A stretch of DNA of 64,000 nucleotides from Qipengyuania citrea (GTDB lineage: Bacteria > Pseudomonadota > Alphaproteobacteria > Sphingomonadales > Sphingomonadaceae): assembly GCF_009828015.1 (NCBI RefSeq), contig NZ_WTYG01000002.1:124001-188000 (forward strand), read 5' to 3'. Every line of letters begins with the position of its first letter. The stretch's first letter is position 1. Under the pieces are notes generated by a model. That model saw only the letters and a program-made list of their open reading frames with translations, made no database searches and was not told the DNA's origin. Below, piece after piece: positions 1-8,116 of this stretch. The translations under genes and the position numbers were made by a program.

Positions 1-1120
1 AATAGATCGAGGGATCGAGCCCCTCCGCAATCGCCCTGCGCCGCGCGCGGGCGAGGATTTCGTTGCCGCTCGATCCTGCCGCGAAGCTGCCGATCAGCGC
101 CTCCTGCACGCGGTTGGTGGCTGCCAGCCCGGCGCGGAGGCCCGCGGGCGCCTCGCTCTCGCCCGGCTTGAGGACATAGGCGAGATGCTGCGTATCGGTG
201 TTGAGCCGCAGGTAGGTGATGCCGAAATCGGTCCACAGCAGGTCGCCCGGGAGGATCACCGTATCGCCGCGGAGCATCCCCTCGGCGCCCTCGCGCTGGA
301 TGCCGACCGAGGGGTGGAACCACGGCGTCAGGCCGTGCGCGGCGAGCGTGTCGCGATACCACCACTGGACATCGGCGGCCGTGGTTTCCCCCGGCGTGAT
401 GACCGCGCGCGAGAAAGCCTGCGCGATCAGCGCATGCGCGATTCGCACGACCCCGGGGTAAAGCGCGATCTCGGCGGGTGTGCGCGTTTCGAGCCAGCGG
501 GTCGCCAGTTGTTCGCCCGACACGATCCGCTCGCGGTACTCGGGCGCGAGCGCCTCCTTCATCATCCGGTACTGGCTCAGCGTCATCCCATCGCCGAAGG
601 CTGACAGATCGGACGTGTTGATCGCGATGTTCGCCGGATCGCGCTGCGCGATGATGTCCGCCACCGCCTGCCACTGGTCGGGCTGCTGCTCGGGATCCCA
701 AGCTGCCTCGAACAGGTCGCCAAGCCCATAACGGCTGACGGTCAGCCGCTCGATTTCCTGCCCTTCGCCGGGATCGTGGAAGATCAGGATCGTCCGCCGC
801 CGCGCATGCATGCTTTGCGCATCCAGCATCGTCGCAATGACCGGCTCCTCGAAATATTCGCGCGCCATCAGCACCCACATGGCGATGCCCTGTTCGCGCA
901 TGATTGCGGGAACGACCGTCTCCAGCCGCTGTGCCAGCACCGCGTCGATCACCTCGGCGCGCGCGCGCATGGAAAGCAGCGGCGGCATGGCGGGGGCCGC
1001 CTGTTCGGTTTCGCTCATGCCGATCTGCGTCGGCGCGGCGGACGCGGCAGCGAGCGCGGCGGGGCAGTGGGCGGCGCAGCCCAGCAGCAGGGCGGCAAGT
1101 GGCAGGCGCAGCGACATCAT
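1..1120 (-). CDS. M24 family metallopeptidase (Xaa-Pro aminopeptidase-like), C-terminus beyond the window
   Basis: The frame runs off the left edge, so at least 373 residues are visible and the C-terminus is missing. The N-terminus has a hydrophobic export signal with a weak lipobox-like LLGC near residue 14, then an aminopeptidase P-like N-terminal domain. The catalytic M24 'pita-bread' fold begins near residue 200. WTDFG (D298) and NTDTQH (D309) match the two metal-binding aspartates of the family; the later His and Glu ligands would lie outside the window. The start at 1120 is set by a strong GGGGGAG ribosome site six bases upstream; a second ATG follows at once. The gene lies 25 bp behind smc in the same direction. 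The class is clear; an exported or periplasmic dipeptidase role is inferred. Confidence 0.85.
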   Translation of the reverse strand, partial: MMSLRLPLAALLLGCAAHCPAALAAASAAPTQIGMSETEQAAPAMPPLLSMRARAEVIDAVLAQRLETVVPAIMREQGIAMWVLMAREYFEEPVIATMLDAQSMHARRRTILIFHDPGEGQEIERLTVSRYGLGDLFEAAWDPEQQPDQWQAVADIIAQRDPANIAINTSDLSAFGDGMTLSQYRMMKEALAPEYRERIVSGEQLATRWLETRTPAEIALYPGVVRIAHALIAQAFSRAVITPGETTAADVQWWYRDTLAAHGLTPWFHPSVGIQREGAEGMLRGDTVILPGDLLWTDFGITYLRLNTDTQHLAYVLKPGESEAPAGLRAGLAATNRVQEALIGSFAAGSSGNEILARARRRAIAEGLDPSIY

Positions 1121-1145
1121 CGAATTCTCCCCCGTGGCAGCGCGG

Positions 1146-4100
1146 CTATTCGGCCGCGAGCAGTTCTTCGGCCGCGCCCAGATCGACGCTGACCAGCCGG
1201 CTGACGCCCTTCTCGATCATGGTCACACCGAACAGCCGGTGCATCCGGCTCATCGTCACCGCATTGTGCGTCACGATCAGATAGCGGGTCTGCGTCTCGC
1301 GCGTCTCGCGCGTCATCGCGTCGAGCAGGTCGCAGAAGCGGTCGATATTGGCATCGTCCAGTGGCGCATCGACCTCGTCGAGCACGCAGATCGGCGCCGG
1401 ATTGGTCAGGAACAGCGCGAAGATCAGTGCGGTCGCGGTCAGCGCCTGTTCGCCACCCGACAGCAGCGTGAGCGATTGCAGCTTCTTGCCCGGCGGCTGC
1501 GCGAAGATCTCGAGGCCCGCTTCGAGCGGATCGTCGCTGTCGATCAGCGCGAGATGCGCTTCACCGCCTTCGAACAGCCGCATGAACAAGCGCTTGAAGT
1601 GGTCGTTGACCTGTTCGAACGCGGCGCGCAGCCGTTCGCGCCCCTCGCGGTTGAGATTGCCGATCGACCCGCGCAGCCGGCTGACCGCCTCGCGCAGTTC
1701 CTCCTGCTCGGCGGCATTGCTGCCATGCTCGCTCTCGATCCGTTCGAGTTCTTCCGCGGCCACCAGATTGACCGGTCCGATCCGCTCGCGGCTGGCGGTG
1801 AGCCGGTCCATCTCCTCGCTCTCCGCCTCCGCTGCGGCAATCGCTTCCTCGTCGAATTCATAGCGCTGCGGCAGCAGCGGGGGCGGACACTGGAAACGCT
1901 CTCCCGACACCCGCGCCATCTCGATCCGGCGGCCGTCCTGGTTCTCGGCGCGTTCGGTCAGGCCGGCGCGGCTTTCGCGCGCCCTGGCCAGCGCTTCATT
2001 GGCTGCGGGAAAGTCCTTGTCGGCCTGCTGCGCCTGTGCACTGGCGGCGCTGACCGCCTGTTCGGCTTCCGAAAGCGCGCGCGTCAATCGCTCGCGGACC
2101 TGGTCGCCCTGTTCGATCTCGCGCATCAGCCCCTCGGGCTTGGCCGCGGTCACCGCGCGTTCCTGCTCTATTTCCTCGGCGCGGATTTCCATTTCGGACA
2201 GCCGCCGCGCGGCATCGCCGCTGCGCGCCTGCCAATTGGCCATGTCGCTGCGCTGCGCTGCGGCGCGCTCGCGTGCGACCGCCAGCGCCTGGTCGTGGCT
2301 GGCGAGTTCGGCGGCACGCGCCTGCAACGTCGCCCGCGCCGCCTCGTTCTTTGCGCGCGCGGCTTCGAGCGCGGCGCGCCCCGCTGCGGGATCGGGCAGC
2401 GCATCGCGCCGCGCCTGAGCGGCATCGAGTTCGGCGGCGGCCGCGGCGATCAGCTCGCCCTGTTCGTTTTCGCTGCGCGCGAGTTCCTCGAGCCGCGCGG
2501 CCAGCCGTTCGCGTGCCGCCTCGGCCTGGTCGAGCGTGCGCAGCGCCTGGCGTTCGGCATCCGCAGCGCCCGCCAGCTCGCGTTCGCGCGCGACGAGATC
2601 GCGCTGCAACTGCGCCAGTTCCTCGCCCGCGGTGTCGAGCGCGGCCTGTGCGCCGTCTGCAGCTTCGCGCAGCGCGGGCAGGTGTGCATCGAGCTCGGCA
2701 AAGCGGTTTTCCGCCTCCAGCCGCGCGGCTTCGGCCGAACCTTCGCCGCGCACCACCAGCCCGTCCCAGCGGCGCAATTGCCCGTCGGTGGTGACCAGCG
2801 CATGGCCCGGCGCGAGCGCGCGGCCGTCATCCTCGTCGGCAACCTGGACCAGCGCCAGCAGCGCGCGCAATTCCTGCGGCGCGCTCTCGACATGCGCGGA
2901 CAGGCTGCCATCCACGGGCGCGGGTGGTTCGGCCCCGGTCCAGTAGCGCCCCTCGGCATCGCCATCGGGCGCGCCGAGCAAGGCCTTGCCATCGCGCCCC
3001 AGCGCCGCCGCCACCGCGCGTTCATAGCCCTTGGCCGCGCGCACGCCGTCGATCGCCTGCTGGCGCCCGCTGCGCTTGGCCGCGGCGCGTTCGCGTGCAT
3101 CGCGGTCGCGCTTCAGCGCTTCCCATTCGCGCTGGACGCCCGACAGTTCGGCGCGGGCCTCGGCCAGCTGCGACGATGCCGTATCGCGCGCCGCCTGCAG
3201 TTCCGCCTTGCGCGCCTGCATCGTCTCGATCGTGCCGCGCAGGTCGCCGAGGCGCGTGCCTGCTTCTTCCGCTGCCGCACGTGCCGCGGCGACATCGGCA
3301 TCGGGATCCTCGCCGGCCAGCGCGGCGCGTTGCTCGGCCATGCGCCGAGCCTCTGCCTCGACCCGGTCGAGCCGCGTGCGCGCCTGCGCGATCGCAGCTT
3401 CGGCGACGCGCCATTCGGCCTCCACCCCGGCATTGTCGGCAGTCGCGCGCGCCAGCGCGAGTTCGGCGGCGCGGCTGTCTCGCTCGGCCTGTTCGCGTCC
3501 GCGTTCCAGCGCCGGGCGGCGTTCCTCGTCGGCGGCCAGCGCCTGTTCGCTTTCGGAGAGCTCGCGTTCGAGCCGCGACAGCGCCTCGGCGGCGTCCCGC
3601 GTCAAGCGGTCGGCATCGCCGCGATCGGCCTCGAGCCGCGCCTTCTGGCGGTCGAGATCGGCCAGCCGCTGTTCGGCGGCCTCGAGCTGGCTGGTCAGCG
3701 CGGCCATGCGGTGGCCATGCGCGCTGGCATCGTCGCGGCGATCGGCCTGTTCCTCGCGCGCTTCGGCCAACGCTTCCGCGGCCCTGCGCTGCGCCTTCTG
3801 CGCCTCGTCGGCGGCCGTCTGCGCTTCGTTCACGCGCGCCTCGGCATCGGCGGCAGCGGCCTTGGCCTGTTCGGCTGCCGCGGCGGCATCGCGCCAGCGC
3901 GCGAAGACCAGCCGGGCCTCGGCGGTCTTTATCTCGTCGGACAGTTTCCGGTAGCGCTCGGCCTGCTTCGCCTGCCGGCGGAGCGAGGCGATCTGGCTGT
4001 CGAGCCCGGCCATGATGTCCTCGAGCCGTTCGAGATTGGTCTCGGTCTGGCGCAGCTTGCTTTCCGCATCGCGGCGACGGACATGCAGTCCGGCGATTCC

Positions 4101-4577
4101 CGCGGCTTCCTCGAGCATCTGGCGGCGTTCGGTCGGCTTGGCGGCGATCACCTGCGCGATCTTGCCCTGGCTGACCAGCGCGGGGCTGTGCGCCCCGGTG
4201 GCGGCATCGGCGAAGATCAGCGCCACGTCCTTGGCGCGCACATCGCGTCCGTTGAGGCGATAGGCGCTGCCCGCGCCGCGCTCGATCCGGCGGACGACTT
4301 CCATCTCGTCGCCGTCATCGTCCGCGCCGTGCAGCACCACTTCGGCGAAATCGCGCTGCGGGCGGCTCTGCGTACCCGCGAAGATGACATCTTCCATCCC
4401 GCCCGAGCGCATCGACTTGGGCGAGTTTTCGCCCATCACCCAGCGGATCGCCTCGAGCAGGTTGGACTTGCCGCAGCCATTGGGGCCGACGACCCCCGTC
4501 AGCCCCGGTTCGATATGCAAGGTGGCAGGTTCGACGAAGCTCTTGAAGCCGCTCAGCCGGAGCTTCGAGATCTTCAT
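1146..4577 (-). CDS. smc: Chromosome segregation protein SMC
   Basis: Structural maintenance of chromosomes ATPase of 1143 residues, the usual length. It organises and condenses DNA with ScpA/ScpB, neither of which is in this window. The N-terminal head has Walker A GPNGCGKSN at about residues 31-39. Two long Ala/Glu/Arg-rich coiled coils follow, separated by a hinge around residues 505-640. The C-terminal head carries the ABC signature LLSGGEQ and Walker B ICVLDEVDAP. The ATG at 4577 gives the canonical N-terminus MKISKLRLSGFKSF. The coiled coils are so GC-rich that they leave very long open antisense frames, which I regard as artefacts. It lies 28 bp behind the lipoprotein gene at 4606-5346, so co-transcription is likely. 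Confidence 0.97.
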   Translation of the reverse strand: MKISKLRLSGFKSFVEPATLHIEPGLTGVVGPNGCGKSNLLEAIRWVMGENSPKSMRSGGMEDVIFAGTQSRPQRDFAEVVLHGADDDGDEMEVVRRIERGAGSAYRLNGRDVRAKDVALIFADAATGAHSPALVSQGKIAQVIAAKPTERRQMLEEAAGIAGLHVRRRDAESKLRQTETNLERLEDIMAGLDSQIASLRRQAKQAERYRKLSDEIKTAEARLVFARWRDAAAAAEQAKAAAADAEARVNEAQTAADEAQKAQRRAAEALAEAREEQADRRDDASAHGHRMAALTSQLEAAEQRLADLDRQKARLEADRGDADRLTRDAAEALSRLERELSESEQALAADEERRPALERGREQAERDSRAAELALARATADNAGVEAEWRVAEAAIAQARTRLDRVEAEARRMAEQRAALAGEDPDADVAAARAAAEEAGTRLGDLRGTIETMQARKAELQAARDTASSQLAEARAELSGVQREWEALKRDRDARERAAAKRSGRQQAIDGVRAAKGYERAVAAALGRDGKALLGAPDGDAEGRYWTGAEPPAPVDGSLSAHVESAPQELRALLALVQVADEDDGRALAPGHALVTTDGQLRRWDGLVVRGEGSAEAARLEAENRFAELDAHLPALREAADGAQAALDTAGEELAQLQRDLVARERELAGAADAERQALRTLDQAEAARERLAARLEELARSENEQGELIAAAAAELDAAQARRDALPDPAAGRAALEAARAKNEAARATLQARAAELASHDQALAVARERAAAQRSDMANWQARSGDAARRLSEMEIRAEEIEQERAVTAAKPEGLMREIEQGDQVRERLTRALSEAEQAVSAASAQAQQADKDFPAANEALARARESRAGLTERAENQDGRRIEMARVSGERFQCPPPLLPQRYEFDEEAIAAAEAESEEMDRLTASRERIGPVNLVAAEELERIESEHGSNAAEQEELREAVSRLRGSIGNLNREGRERLRAAFEQVNDHFKRLFMRLFEGGEAHLALIDSDDPLEAGLEIFAQPPGKKLQSLTLLSGGEQALTATALIFALFLTNPAPICVLDEVDAPLDDANIDRFCDLLDAMTRETRETQTRYLIVTHNAVTMSRMHRLFGVTMIEKGVSRLVSVDLGAAEELLAAE

Positions 4578-4605
4578 CCGCGCCTATGCCCCCCGCGTGC
4601 CGGAC

Positions 4606-5346
4606 TTACCTGGCGCCGGCACGCTGGAGAATGGGTTCCAGTGCGCCCCAGGTGTTGGCATCGACCTTGTTGCCATTGAGTTCGAAGGTCGGGGTGCCGG
4701 TGATGTCGAATTCGCTGCTGTAGCGCTGCGTGTAATTGGCCATGTCCTCGAGCGCGCCGACATCGGCTAGGCACTGGCGGCCCTGGTCTTCGCTGATCCC
4801 GCGCGCGGCGAAGAAATCGAGATAGCCCATCTGTTCGGCGGCAACCACGAAGCGCTCTTCCATCGGGCGCTGCATCGCGGCCTCGAAGGCCGCCTGGTTG
4901 GCCTGGATCGGCTGCATGATGGTTTCGTAATTGGCCCAGACCTGGTCCGACAGCGGGATCACCGCCTCGACCGGGCCGCATTGCGTCATGCGCTGCAGCA
5001 GCAGGTCGAGCGGGCCGTGCACGGCGAACTGGCGCAATTCGAAGCTGACCACGCCGCTATCGACATATTCGAGCAGCGGTTCGCCGCCTTCCATCGAGAA
5101 GCGCGCGCAGGTGGGGCAGGTAAGCGAGCCGTATTCGACCAGCTTGAGCGGGGCGTCGGGATTGCCGACCAGCGTGCCGCCTTCTTCGGTCATCACCGCG
5201 GTGGTGCGCCATTCGCTGCCCGCGGGCGCGGGAATGGCGGCGATTGCGTCGCCTTGGATTTCGCCGCTCTGCTCGGCGCCCGATCCGCAGGCGGCAAGCG
5301 CCAGGGCGAGCGGGGCGGCAAGGGCGAAGCGCAGGGTCTTGGTCAT
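4606..5346 (-). CDS. DsbA-like thioredoxin-fold lipoprotein (CPTC)
   Basis: Protein of 246 residues. The first 20 residues form a lipoprotein signal ending in the lipobox LAAC (C20), so it is probably membrane-anchored and periplasmic. The thioredoxin-fold domain begins near residue 60, with a redox-type motif CPTC at C77/C80 and the fold's cis-proline loop in GTPTFEL near the C-terminus. The length and the insert between these motifs fit the DsbA/thioredoxin_4 family of disulfide oxidoreductases; substrates are unknown. It is the second of two neighbouring thioredoxin-fold genes in the same direction, 111 bp after the first, and precedes smc. The family is clear, while oxidase versus isomerase activity cannot be told from sequence. 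Confidence 0.88.
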   Translation of the reverse strand: MTKTLRFALAAPLALALAACGSGAEQSGEIQGDAIAAIPAPAGSEWRTTAVMTEEGGTLVGNPDAPLKLVEYGSLTCPTCARFSMEGGEPLLEYVDSGVVSFELRQFAVHGPLDLLLQRMTQCGPVEAVIPLSDQVWANYETIMQPIQANQAAFEAAMQRPMEERFVVAAEQMGYLDFFAARGISEDQGRQCLADVGALEDMANYTQRYSSEFDITGTPTFELNGNKVDANTWGALEPILQRAGAR

Positions 5347-5457
5347 CGGTTTCCTCGTGTCTGGATGGCGAAGGCTAGGCCGGAGGGCGGGGGCAGGGGA
5401 AGCCGCCGCGCGGCGTATCCACAGGGCTTTCCCCCGAAAAGGCGGTTCATTCGCCCG

Positions 5458-6165
5458 CTAGAGCGCGTCGGCGAGCTGGGGTTCGAGCGCGGACCAGTCA
5501 TGCGTTCCCTCGAGCAGTTCGCCGTCGAGCACGAAGCTCGGCGTGCCGGTGATGCCGTAGCGTTCGGCATCGGCGGCCGAGCGGTCGGCCAGCGCGCTGG
5601 CCTTGGCTTCGTCGGTCAGGCATTGGTCGATCTCGGCACGTTCGTAGCCGCGCGTCTCCATGATGTCGTAGAAATCGAGATCGCTGGCGATTGCCTGGAA
5701 GCGCGCCGACAGGCTGCCGAACTGCCAGCGCGACCGCTGCGCCTGCGTGGTCTTGCGCGCCTTCTCGATCCATTCGTCATAGCGATACATGATCGCTTCG
5801 TGATTGCCGCCGAACTTCTTGGGATCGCCGCAATGCGTCAGCAGCGTTGCGGTAAGGTCGATCGGGTCGCGGATCAGGTGCCGGATTTCGTAGCTGAAGC
5901 GGCCGGTCGGAACCAGCGTCAGCTTGATCGCGCCATCGCCCTCGCGCGCGAAAGTGGCGCAGTGCGAGCAGGTGTAGCTCATGAATTCGACCAGCCTGGT
6001 TTTCGCTTCGGGATTGCCGAAGCGGTGCCCGCCATCGGTTTCGTCGAGCATTCCGGCCCAGTTGCCGCCGGGCAGCATCGGCCGGTCCTGCGCGCTGGCG
6101 GAAAGCGCCAGCGTTCCCGCGCCGGCCAGCGCCAGCGCAGCGATCATCGCGGTTTTCGTCTTCAC
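5458..6165 (-). CDS. DsbA-like thioredoxin-fold protein (CSHC), exported
   Basis: Protein of 235 residues with a Sec-type signal peptide (hydrophobic residues 7-22, likely cut near ASA-QD at about residue 25). The thioredoxin fold carries CSHC (C66/C69) and a cis-proline loop GTPSFVLDG. It is related to the CPTC lipoprotein encoded next to it but has a different active-site dipeptide and no lipobox. The pair therefore looks like an old duplication that diverged, one copy soluble and one anchored. Its ATG overlaps the stop of the upstream DUF721 gene (ATGA), implying translational coupling. The class is sure; the partner is unknown. Confidence 0.88.
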   Translation of the reverse strand: MKTKTAMIAALALAGAGTLALSASAQDRPMLPGGNWAGMLDETDGGHRFGNPEAKTRLVEFMSYTCSHCATFAREGDGAIKLTLVPTGRFSYEIRHLIRDPIDLTATLLTHCGDPKKFGGNHEAIMYRYDEWIEKARKTTQAQRSRWQFGSLSARFQAIASDLDFYDIMETRGYERAEIDQCLTDEAKASALADRSAADAERYGITGTPSFVLDGELLEGTHDWSALEPQLADAL

Positions 6166-6752
6166 CTGTTGTCGTTCCCATCCTCTTGCGATTCGAGGCT
6201 GCGCGCGAGCGATTCGAGCACGGTGCGCAGTTCCGGATCGCCGATATCGCGCAGACTGTCGCCCAATTCCATCGGAATGGGCTTGAGCGACGGCGGCGCC
6301 TTGGGCTTTTCCCTGTCGGGCGGCGGCTTAACCTCACCTTGCCGCAGCTTGATGCGGGCCACCGCGCGGTAGCCGAAGAAGCGGTTCACGCGGTCGATGA
6401 TCTCGGGGATGACCTGCTGCACCAGCGGCGCATGTGCGGGTTTGACCACCAGGTGCATGATCCCTTCGGACTTCTCGCCGGGGGGAAAGCGGATCATCTC
6501 GGGGGTACAGGTCCGCGCATGCACGGTGCCGACGATTTCGGGCCACCGGCTGACGATCGAGCTCTGCACGAAACCGAAGCGGCGGAACGCGCTGCGGCCG
6601 ATCTGCGGCATCAGGTCGCTGATCGGCTTGGCGCTGCCGCCGCGTGGGCGGCTGTACTGCTTCGCCGCGGGCTGCTTGCCGCCCGATCTCGCGCCGCGCG
6701 GGGGCTTTGCGCCGCCCTTGGTCTTGTCGCTTTCCATGATGGCGATGCTCAT
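6162..6752 (-). CDS. DUF721 family protein (DciA-like)
   Basis: Protein of 196 residues. A basic, low-complexity N-terminus (about 45 residues) leads into a DUF721 domain with the phrase FVQSSIVSRWPEIVGTVHA and a C-terminal half rich in basic residues. DUF721 includes DciA, the ancestral loader of the replicative helicase DnaB, so a DNA-replication role is a reasonable inference rather than something shown here. Two starts are possible: ATG at 6752 or ATG at 6737 (MESDKTK). The gene diverges from mutY with only 14 or 29 bp between start codons. Its stop overlaps the start of the thioredoxin-fold gene downstream. The order DUF721 - DsbA-like - smc is familiar from sphingomonads. Confidence 0.82.
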   Translation of the reverse strand: MSIAIMESDKTKGGAKPPRGARSGGKQPAAKQYSRPRGGSAKPISDLMPQIGRSAFRRFGFVQSSIVSRWPEIVGTVHARTCTPEMIRFPPGEKSEGIMHLVVKPAHAPLVQQVIPEIIDRVNRFFGYRAVARIKLRQGEVKPPPDREKPKAPPSLKPIPMELGDSLRDIGDPELRTVLESLARSLESQEDGNDNR

Positions 6753-6766
6753 GCCATAGGCGCGCC

Positions 6767-7789
6767 GTGGCCGCCACCGTCTCCGAAACTTTGCTTGCCT
6801 GGTACGATCGCCATGCCCGCGACCTGCCGTGGCGCGCGCGGCCCGGCGCGGCGCCGCCCGATCCCTATCGCGTGTGGCTGTCCGAAGTGATGCTGCAGCA
6901 GACCACGGTGGCGGCGGTGAAGCCCTATTTCGCAGCGTTCACCGCGCGCTGGCCCGATGTCGAGGCGCTGGCCGCCGCGCCCGAGGATGACGTCATGGCG
7001 GCGTGGGCCGGGCTGGGCTATTACTCGCGGGCGCGCAATCTGGTGAAATGCGCGCGCGCCGTGGCGGAGCGCGGCGGGTTTCCCGCGACCGAGGCGGACT
7101 TGCGCGAATTGCCGGGGCTGGGCGCCTACACCGCTGCGGCGGTGGCGGCGATCGCCTTCGGTCAGCGCGCGGTGGTGGTCGATGCCAATGTCGAGCGGGT
7201 CGTCGCCCGGCTGTTCGCGATCGAGGACCCGCTGCCCGGCGCGCGCAAGGCGATCCGCAGCGCCGCGGACAGCATCACCCCCGATCGGCGCGCGGGCGAT
7301 TTCGCGCAGGCGATGATGGATCTGGGTGCGACCGTCTGCACCGCGCGCGATCCCAGGTGCCTGCTGTGCCCGCTGGCGCAGGCGTGCGCGGCGCGCGCAG
7401 CGGGCGATCCTGCACGCCTCCCGGTCAAGGCGCCGCGCAAGCCCAAGCCGCTGCGCCAAGGCCGCGCATTCTGGATCGAGCGCGACGGGGCGGTGTGGCT
7501 GGTTCGCCGCGCGGGCACGGGGATGCTGGGCGGGATGCGCGCGCTGCCCGACGACGGCTGGAGCGCGCAGGGTGACGGCAGCGCGGATCCGCCGTTGGCG
7601 GGGGCGTGGGAATGTGCGGGCGTGGTGCGGCATGTCTTCACGCATGCCGCGCTCGAACTGTCGGTGCTGGTGCAGCGCGACGCGCCGCAGCCCGCGGGGC
7701 CGGGCGAATGGTGGCCGCTCGACCGGATCGAGGAGGCCGGGTTGCCGACGCTGTTCGCGAAGGCCGCGCGGCTGGTGCGCGCGTCCTAG
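6767..7789 (+). CDS. mutY: A/G-specific adenine glycosylase MutY
   Basis: DNA repair glycosylase of 340 residues that removes adenine mispaired with 8-oxoguanine. The N-terminal helix-hairpin-helix domain includes LPWRARPG, SEVMLQQTTV and LPGLGAYTAAAV, with the catalytic aspartate D139 in VDANVERV. A [4Fe-4S] loop follows with cysteines 191, 198, 201 and 207 (C-x6-C-x2-C-x5-C). The C-terminal part is the NUDIX-like domain that reads 8-oxoG. The start is GTG; there is no better start that keeps the conserved LLAWYDRHARDLPWR segment. It diverges from the DUF721 gene, and its last four bases overlap the end of a convergent small membrane protein. Confidence 0.96.
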   Translation: MAATVSETLLAWYDRHARDLPWRARPGAAPPDPYRVWLSEVMLQQTTVAAVKPYFAAFTARWPDVEALAAAPEDDVMAAWAGLGYYSRARNLVKCARAVAERGGFPATEADLRELPGLGAYTAAAVAAIAFGQRAVVVDANVERVVARLFAIEDPLPGARKAIRSAADSITPDRRAGDFAQAMMDLGATVCTARDPRCLLCPLAQACAARAAGDPARLPVKAPRKPKPLRQGRAFWIERDGAVWLVRRAGTGMLGGMRALPDDGWSAQGDGSADPPLAGAWECAGVVRHVFTHAALELSVLVQRDAPQPAGPGEWWPLDRIEEAGLPTLFAKAARLVRAS

Positions 7790-8007
7790 ATCAGCCCGCC
7801 GCCGATGCTCAGCCGGATTGCGGCGATCAGCAGCACGACGAGGCAGAAATTGCGTCCGCCATTGGTCGAGGACAGCTGGCCGACAACCACGCCGAGGACG
7901 ATCAGCGGCAGCGCCAGCCAGTTCGCCCAGCCGAGCAGCGGGATGGTCGCGGGGATGACGATGACGAGCGAGAGCAGTCCGAGGAGGATCGAAAGGAGGT
8001 TCAGCAT
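7786..8007 (-). CDS. Small hydrophobic membrane protein, unknown function
   Basis: Predicted product of 73 residues beginning MLNLLSILLG. Two hydrophobic stretches (about residues 2-45 and 52-67) are separated by the polar turn SSTNGGRN, so a small inner-membrane protein with two or three helices is likely. I do not recognise a family. A longer reading from 8058 adds 17 residues across the dyad at 8008-8029; I prefer the ATG at 8007 because the hydrophobic segment starts there. The dyad directly abuts this start codon, which suggests repressor control or a very short leader. The gene converges on mutY with a 4-bp overlap. Confidence 0.6.
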   Translation of the reverse strand: MLNLLSILLGLLSLVIVIPATIPLLGWANWLALPLIVLGVVVGQLSSTNGGRNFCLVVLLIAAIRLSIGGGLI

Positions 8008-8029
8008 GTGTCCTATATGGATAGGACAC
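8008..8029. promoter_or_regulatory. Perfect 22-bp inverted repeat, candidate operator
   Basis: Arms GTGTCCTAT and ATAGGACAC are perfect reverse complements separated by ATGG. The site touches the start codon of the minus-strand small membrane protein and lies 87 bp upstream of the plus-strand serine hydrolase gene. It could be the operator of either gene or both. The arm length and short spacer fit a dimeric helix-turn-helix regulator; no regulator gene is adjacent. An RNA hairpin is also possible. Confidence 0.55.
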
Positions 8030-8116
8030 TGCCCGAATGCAACCGTTTCAATTCGCAATTGACGCTCCGCCGCCGGTCCCGCAGAACCCCGTCAAAGAGC
8101 TTCCGGAGAGACGTCA

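Noticed and set aside
810-4679. A 1289-residue open frame on the plus strand across smc
   Set aside because: It is the antisense of smc, whose product has every SMC motif. High third-position GC keeps the opposite frame open; the translation is Arg/Ala/Leu-rich with no recognisable domain.
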